Assembly: GCA_964443025.1 (NCBI GenBank) | Contig: CAYUEL010000066.1 | Coordinates: forward strand, 1 to 11,886 | Length of the DNA stretch: 11,886 nt | DNA from: JAJFKJ01 sp964443025 | Lineage (GTDB): Bacteria > Pseudomonadota > Gammaproteobacteria > JABCZS01 | Direction of reading: 5' to 3' | Notes under the pieces: model-generated | What the model saw: only the letters and a program-made list of their open reading frames with translations | Database searches by the model: none | What the model was told of the DNA's origin: nothing | Translations under genes and position numbers: made by a program | In this document: in pieces, positions 7,738 through 11,886 of the stretch | How positions within the stretch are numbered: position 1 is the first letter of the stretch | How the letters are laid out: each line of letters begins with the position of its first letter

Positions 7738-9237
7738 ATGGGTGTACAATCCTACTTAGAACTTTCCACTTTGCTGATGGGGTGGTATTACTACGGCCAA
7801 TTGTGGGAGCTGTTAACGTCAACCGGCTTAGTGTTTTTACCCTATGTGATGTTGGTTGTTAAAAACTTCTTTGAACCTATTCGAAACTATCAAAGCGAAG
7901 GAGCGAGTGACCATTCACTTCGCCGAATGCTTCTGGATATGTTGAGCGTGACGTTGTTTTATTTGTTTTGTGCGATCCCCATGCATACCATTACACCACA
8001 TACACTCACTTACACGCCGACATGCAGCGATAAACCAACGGTCATTGCAGGGCAAACAGGAACGACTTACGACACAGTATTTAATTTACCTCAAGAAGTA
8101 AAATTACCCACATTCTGGTATTTTGTTTTAAGTGTCTCTAACGGGATTACGTATGCTGCTAAACACACGATTGATTGTCCCACCGATTTACGTGGCATGA
8201 ACATTGAATTACAAGGCGCCATCATTGAAGACTCACAACTTCGCCAAGATGTTCAAGACTTCACCGCCCAATGTTATAAACCTTCGTGGGCAAAATATTT
8301 ACGTGAACAACCCCAAACAAACGTTGAACCTGATGACATGCAATGGCTCGGTTCCCAATTCTTTTTAGAAACGCCTGGATATTATGATACGTTTAAAGCA
8401 CTTCAAGCAGTACAAGGATTTCCCTATGACAAAGAAACCGATTGGGAATTAGGTGAAGATGCTTTGTGGGGCGCTCCTCTTTGTAAAGATTGGTGGCAGG
8501 ATAATCCACATGGATTATACCAACAACTTAGCGAGCTGTTACCCGACTCTTGGTATCTTGAGAAAGATACGGCCATTAAACAGTTGATTAACACCACCTC
8601 AACCGCTTATGTCAATGACCCTTATTTATCGCATCAGCGAGATAATCATAATATTTTAACGAAAACAGCCGGTGTCGTGGGTACGCTTATCAGCAGCATG
8701 TCGTTTTATCCTAAAATGCACCTACTTAAACAATCCTTGCCTATCATTCAAAGCACGATTTTATTCTTAATCTATATTATCTTACCCTTTGCTCATGTTT
8801 ATGGTGGATATCGTTTTCAAAGTACCTTCGTATTAGCCTTTTTAGTATTCGGTATTATTTTTTGGTCATTCTTGTGGGAGCTGGCCAGCATTTTAGATAA
8901 CACCATTATTGGGGCTTGGTTTGAAGATGGCACCATGATGAGTAAAGCCAATATCTATTATTTACTGGCCAATATGATTGCCGCATTAGCGTATGTGGGT
9001 TTTCCACTCATCTGGGTGATTATCATGGGAATTGTGGGTAAGCGCACCTTGGGTGTGATGGCGCTTGTACATCAAGGAAGCGAACCCGCAGCAAGTGCAG
9101 GAGCCAGTGGTGCAAGTGCACTCACCAGCCTTGGTAAAGCAGGGATATCCAGTGGTGCATCCCTCGTCAATCAAGCGTGGACGAATTATCAGGCGGGGAA
9201 GGGGCAAGGTGGATCGGGAAATAAAGATACTCATTGA
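7738..9237 (+). CDS. TraG N-terminal-domain-like inner-membrane conjugation protein
   Basis: A 499-residue polytopic protein resembling the N-terminal membrane part of F-type TraG, as found in GI-type ICEs beside PFL_4711 genes; it likely acts in mating-pair assembly or stabilisation. Membrane segments are visible at about 28-45, 66-84, 335-352, 361-385 and 405-434. A large loop at about 86-330, with Cys 96, 147, 179 and 249, is probably periplasmic. The tail (about 447-499) is Ala/Gly/Ser-rich and low in complexity. The large C-terminal domain of F TraG is absent, as is usual in this family. ATG 7738 lies 20 bases after the OTU gene stop with no clear Shine-Dalgarno sequence, so translation may depend on coupling to the cargo gene. 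It resumes the transfer operon after that insertion. The family is fairly sure; the specific role is inferred. Confidence 0.82.
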   Translation: MGVQSYLELSTLLMGWYYYGQLWELLTSTGLVFLPYVMLVVKNFFEPIRNYQSEGASDHSLRRMLLDMLSVTLFYLFCAIPMHTITPHTLTYTPTCSDKPTVIAGQTGTTYDTVFNLPQEVKLPTFWYFVLSVSNGITYAAKHTIDCPTDLRGMNIELQGAIIEDSQLRQDVQDFTAQCYKPSWAKYLREQPQTNVEPDDMQWLGSQFFLETPGYYDTFKALQAVQGFPYDKETDWELGEDALWGAPLCKDWWQDNPHGLYQQLSELLPDSWYLEKDTAIKQLINTTSTAYVNDPYLSHQRDNHNILTKTAGVVGTLISSMSFYPKMHLLKQSLPIIQSTILFLIYIILPFAHVYGGYRFQSTFVLAFLVFGIIFWSFLWELASILDNTIIGAWFEDGTMMSKANIYYLLANMIAALAYVGFPLIWVIIMGIVGKRTLGVMALVHQGSEPAASAGASGASALTSLGKAGISSGASLVNQAWTNYQAGKGQGGSGNKDTH

Positions 9238-9246
9238 AGTTAATAG

Positions 9247-9267
9247 ATTCATTTTGAGCTAATGAAT
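9247..9267 (+). other. AT-rich hairpin after the TraG-like gene
   Basis: ATTCATT (9247-9253) and AATGAAT (9261-9267) form a 7-bp stem with a 7-base loop, ten bases after the TraG-like stop. It has low GC and no following T-run, so at best it is a weak terminator. It falls in the 110-base spacer before the LRR gene. Confidence 0.25.
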
Positions 9268-9283
9268 AACATGATTAATAGAC

Positions 9284-9311
9284 TTGCATGAAACAAACAG
9301 GTGGGTATAGG
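9284..9311 (+). promoter_or_regulatory. Weak candidate promoter before the LRR gene
   Basis: TTGCAT (9284-9289) and TATAGG (9306-9311) are separated by 16 bases, about 36 bases before the LRR start. Both boxes match sigma-70 consensus only partly (4 of 6 each). The 110-base spacer is long enough for the gene to have its own promoter, but the match is poor. Confidence 0.25.
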
Positions 9312-9336
9312 ATATGGCTCTATCTATAGTGGTTCA

Positions 9337-9343
9337 AAGGAGG
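9337..9343 (+). promoter_or_regulatory. Ribosome binding site for the LRR gene
   Basis: AAGGAGG, a perfect anti-Shine-Dalgarno complement, lies 4 bases before ATG 9348. It fixes the start of the LRR protein; the spacing is short but workable. Confidence 0.75.
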
Positions 9344-9347
9344 GAAG

Positions 9348-11886
9348 ATGTTCGCTAAATTGTTTCTTGGTTCGAAGATTGATGAAGAGGTTTTAGAAAG
9401 ACTCCGTCGTAATGATGCGTCGTTGAAGGAGCTTAATTTATACAATAAAGCATTAACATTTGCGGACATCCACCTTCTATCTGAAGCTTTGAAAGGAAAC
9501 ACGAGCCTTCAATCGCTTAGCTTTAGGTATATCAACGTTGATGCTGAGGGGATGAAGCATCTGGTGGAAGGTCTTTCAAAAAACACGAGCCTTCTAACGC
9601 TTAACCTTGAGGGCAACCATCTTGGTGGCGAGGGAGTGAAGTTTTTGGTGGAGGGTCTTTCAAAAAACACCAGCCTTCAAACGCTTAACCTTGGGGGCAA
9701 CAAACTCGGTGATGAGGGAATGAAGCTATTGGCAGGCGTGCTTTCAACCAACACGAGCCTTCAATCACTTAACCTTAGTCGCACCGACCTCGATGATGAG
9801 GGAATGAAGCATTTGGCAGAAGGACTTTCAACCAACACGAGCCTTCAAACACTTAACCTTGGGGGCAACAACCTTGGTGCTGAGGGACTGAAGTGCTTGG
9901 TGGAGGGTCTTTCAAAAAACACCAGCCTTCAAACCCTTAACAGTGCTATTTTCTGCGGTAAGGTTGAGAGGGACAAGTATTATGCGCAAATTGAAGGCTA
10001 CCTAGCACGCAACAAAAAACTAGTTAGAGAGCATAAACATTCGCTCAGCAATAACAACAATACTCATGCGCGACCTCAAGCTACACTAGCGATACAGCCT
10101 GCAAAGCAATCGAATTCTACTGTTTCTGCATCATCACCCGTAAATGTTTTATCACCGCCACAACCCAGTAAGATATCAATACAGCCCGCATTGAATGAGC
10201 ATTCAAATTCTTCACATTCCAATAACAACAACACGCCAACCGTTCAGGCTTCTGGTAATACAAAAATTGATAAAGATATCCTGGACAAGCTGCGTCGTAA
10301 CGATGCGTCGTTGTGGTGGCTTAATTTATCCGACAAAAAATTAACAGTTGCGGATATCCGGCTTTTATGCGAAGCCTTGGAAGGAAACACAAGACTTCAA
10401 CGGCTTGACCTTAGCGATAACACCCTTGGTGGTGCTGAGGGAATGAAGCTATTGGCAGGCGTGCTTTCAACCAACACGAGCCTTCAATCGCTTAACCTTA
10501 GTCGCACCGACCTCAATGATGAGGGAATGAAGCATTTGGCAGAAGGACTTTCAACCAACACGAGCCTTCAAACACTTAACCTTGGGGGCAACAACCTTGG
10601 TGCTGAGGGACTGAAGTGCTTGGTGGAGGGTCTTTCAAAAAACACCAGCCTTCAAACCCTTAACAGTGCTATTTTCTGCGGTAAGGTTGAGAGGGACAAG
10701 TATTATGCGCAAATTGAAGGCTACCTAGCACGCAACAAAAAACTAGTTAGAGAGCATAAACATTCGCTCAGCAATAACAACAATACTCATGCGCGACCTC
10801 AAGCTACACTAGCGATACAGCCTGCAAAGCAATCGAATTCTACTGTTTCTGCATCATCACCCGTAAATGTTTTATCGCTGCCACAAACTACTAAACCATC
10901 AGTACCACCTGCGTTAAATGAACATTCAAATTCCTCACATTCCAATAACAACAACACGCCAACCGTTCAGACTGCTGCTGGTACAAAAATTGATAAAGAT
11001 ATCCTGGACAGATTGCGTCGTAGCGATGCATCGTTGAAGAAGCTTAATTTATTCTTCAGAAATTTAGAAGTTGCGGATATTTGGTTTCTATGTGAAGCCT
11101 TGGAAGGAAACACGAGCCTTCAAACGCTTAACCTTCAGTGGAACAATTTCGGTGACGAGGGAGTGAGCCATTTGGCAAGTTGGCTTTCAACCAACACGAG
11201 CCTTCAAACGCTTAACCTTGAGTTGAACAACTTCACGGTTGAGGGTGCGAAACAGTTGGCCGACGCCCTTAAGAATAACACGAGCCTTCATACGCTTAAC
11301 CTTAGGAGCAACAAATTCGGTGATGAGGGAGTAAAGTATTTGGCAGAAGGGCTTTCAACAAACACCCGCCTTCAATCGCTTGACCTTGGGCAGAGCAACC
11401 TCGGTGCTGAGGGGATGAAGTATTTGGCAGAAGCACTTTCAGCCAACACCAGTCTTCAAACGCTTGACCTTGATGGCAATGAGTTGACGGCTGAAGGTGA
11501 AAAATACAAAGTTCAAATTGAAAGCTATCTAGAACGCAATAAAAAACTAGCTGAAGAGCGTAAAAACTTGGTCAGCAATAACAACAATACTCATGCGTCA
11601 CCCAAAACTACAGTATCTGCACAGCCTGCGGTGCAATCCAATATGACTACACCCGCATCACCACAAGTAAATGCTCCATTATTGCCGCAACCTTATAGGC
11701 CCTTTAAATCGTCTACCCAAACGATGAGCTTTACGAATAACAACAATAATAATGCAAATCAAAATACAAACAACAGTTCAAATAGCAATTCCAATAACAA
11801 CACACCCACTCCTTCCGAGCAATTTGCTTTGTGGGCGAATGCTGAAACGGCGGCTAATTTAGCTTTTTTAGGTCGTTTATCTCCTG
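9348..11886 (+). CDS. Three-module ribonuclease-inhibitor-type leucine-rich-repeat protein, 3'-truncated by window edge
   Basis: The frame is open from ATG 9348 to the window end (846 codons, no stop), so the protein is longer than seen. It has no signal peptide. It holds three homologous modules, starting near residues 10, 306 and 547. Each opens with a cap helix (KIDKDILDKLRR), continues with 28-residue LRRs of the form NTSLQTLNLGGNNLGAEG, then a charged helix (QIEGYLARNKKL) and a Ser/Asn/Pro/Gln-rich linker containing SNNNNTHA. Module 1 has about six full LRRs, module 2 four and module 3 six. After the third linker, which is very Asn-rich, a new segment starts near residue 823 (EQFALWANAETAANLAF). 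RI-type LRRs bind proteins and are typical of eukaryotic NLR and RanGAP proteins, so this is a candidate host-targeting effector. Nothing enzymatic is visible; a C-terminal effector domain could lie outside the window. Its LRR and linker segments are duplicated almost identically between modules 1 and 2. Confidence 0.85.
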   Translation, partial: MFAKLFLGSKIDEEVLERLRRNDASLKELNLYNKALTFADIHLLSEALKGNTSLQSLSFRYINVDAEGMKHLVEGLSKNTSLLTLNLEGNHLGGEGVKFLVEGLSKNTSLQTLNLGGNKLGDEGMKLLAGVLSTNTSLQSLNLSRTDLDDEGMKHLAEGLSTNTSLQTLNLGGNNLGAEGLKCLVEGLSKNTSLQTLNSAIFCGKVERDKYYAQIEGYLARNKKLVREHKHSLSNNNNTHARPQATLAIQPAKQSNSTVSASSPVNVLSPPQPSKISIQPALNEHSNSSHSNNNNTPTVQASGNTKIDKDILDKLRRNDASLWWLNLSDKKLTVADIRLLCEALEGNTRLQRLDLSDNTLGGAEGMKLLAGVLSTNTSLQSLNLSRTDLNDEGMKHLAEGLSTNTSLQTLNLGGNNLGAEGLKCLVEGLSKNTSLQTLNSAIFCGKVERDKYYAQIEGYLARNKKLVREHKHSLSNNNNTHARPQATLAIQPAKQSNSTVSASSPVNVLSLPQTTKPSVPPALNEHSNSSHSNNNNTPTVQTAAGTKIDKDILDRLRRSDASLKKLNLFFRNLEVADIWFLCEALEGNTSLQTLNLQWNNFGDEGVSHLASWLSTNTSLQTLNLELNNFTVEGAKQLADALKNNTSLHTLNLRSNKFGDEGVKYLAEGLSTNTRLQSLDLGQSNLGAEGMKYLAEALSANTSLQTLDLDGNELTAEGEKYKVQIESYLERNKKLAEERKNLVSNNNNTHASPKTTVSAQPAVQSNMTTPASPQVNAPLLPQPYRPFKSSTQTMSFTNNNNNNANQNTNNSSNSNSNNNTPTPSEQFALWANAETAANLAFLGRLSP
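9713..10153 (+). repeat. Direct repeat copy 1 (441 bp) inside the LRR gene
   Basis: This segment of module 1 matches 10436-10876 at an offset of exactly 723 bases. I found two mismatches, at 9767 (A to G, silent) and 9792 (G to A, Asp to Asn); 9793-10153 is perfect for 361 bases. It covers about three LRRs, the charged helix and the first half of the low-complexity linker. Confidence 0.97.
10436..10876 (+). repeat. Direct repeat copy 2 (441 bp) inside the LRR gene
   Basis: Second copy, in module 2, of the segment at 9713-10153. The 723-base period is 241 codons, so the duplication keeps the frame. Outside the segment the modules are clearly diverged, which points to recent duplication or gene conversion limited to this stretch. 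Confidence 0.97.

Noticed and set aside
9238..9347. Rho-independent terminator between the TraG-like and LRR genes
   Set aside because: The only hairpin is AT-rich with no T-run; recorded as a weak hairpin rather than a terminator.
9500..11480. Regular repeats of about 84 bases considered as a CRISPR-like or non-coding tandem array
   Set aside because: The period is exactly 28 codons, the frame is open throughout, and each unit encodes a canonical RI-type LRR.

Overview
The window looks like part of an integrative conjugative element (ICE, genomic-island type) from a Gram-negative bacterium that lives with eukaryotic hosts. Three transfer proteins match the families named after Pseudomonas fluorescens PFL_4706, PFL_4710 and PFL_4711, and a fourth is TraG-N-like. 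Together they form a stretch of the GI-type (PFGI-1/ICEclc-like) type IV secretion locus. The moderately AT-rich sequence and the eukaryote-like domains (ankyrin-like, OTU protease, ribonuclease-inhibitor-type leucine-rich repeats) suggest an intracellular gammaproteobacterium of the Legionellales kind (Legionella, Berkiella or Rickettsiella-like). That genus-level placement is inference only. Everything is on the + strand.

Layout. Positions 1-2030 hold the C-terminal three quarters of the conjugative ATPase (VirB4/TraC class); its start lies outside the window. Positions 2073-2594 hold an unrecognised small protein. Positions 2630-3608 hold a TraU-like PFL_4710 protein whose signal peptide is separated from its body by a 10-N assembly gap. 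Its stop overlaps the start of the PFL_4711-family protein (3602-4978). Positions 5114-7717 hold a large protein that splits the transfer genes: ankyrin-like segments, a Pro-Gln repeat, an HExxH metallopeptidase-like region, a coiled coil and a C-terminal OTU cysteine protease domain. It has a plausible promoter of its own. Positions 7738-9237 return to transfer functions with a TraG-N-like membrane protein. Positions 9348-11886 hold the start of a giant LRR protein built from three homologous modules, open to the window end. Two of its modules share a 441-bp segment with only two mismatches.

Working together. The ATPase would power secretion or pilus assembly, the PFL_4710 and PFL_4711 proteins would act in the periplasm, and the TraG-like protein in the inner membrane. 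The OTU/HExxH protein and the LRR protein look like host-directed cargo (effector candidates) embedded in the conjugation operon. Whether this secretion system, a separate Dot/Icm system or none exports them cannot be told from sequence. The OTU/metallopeptidase fusion and the recently duplicated LRR modules are the most interesting parts of the window.
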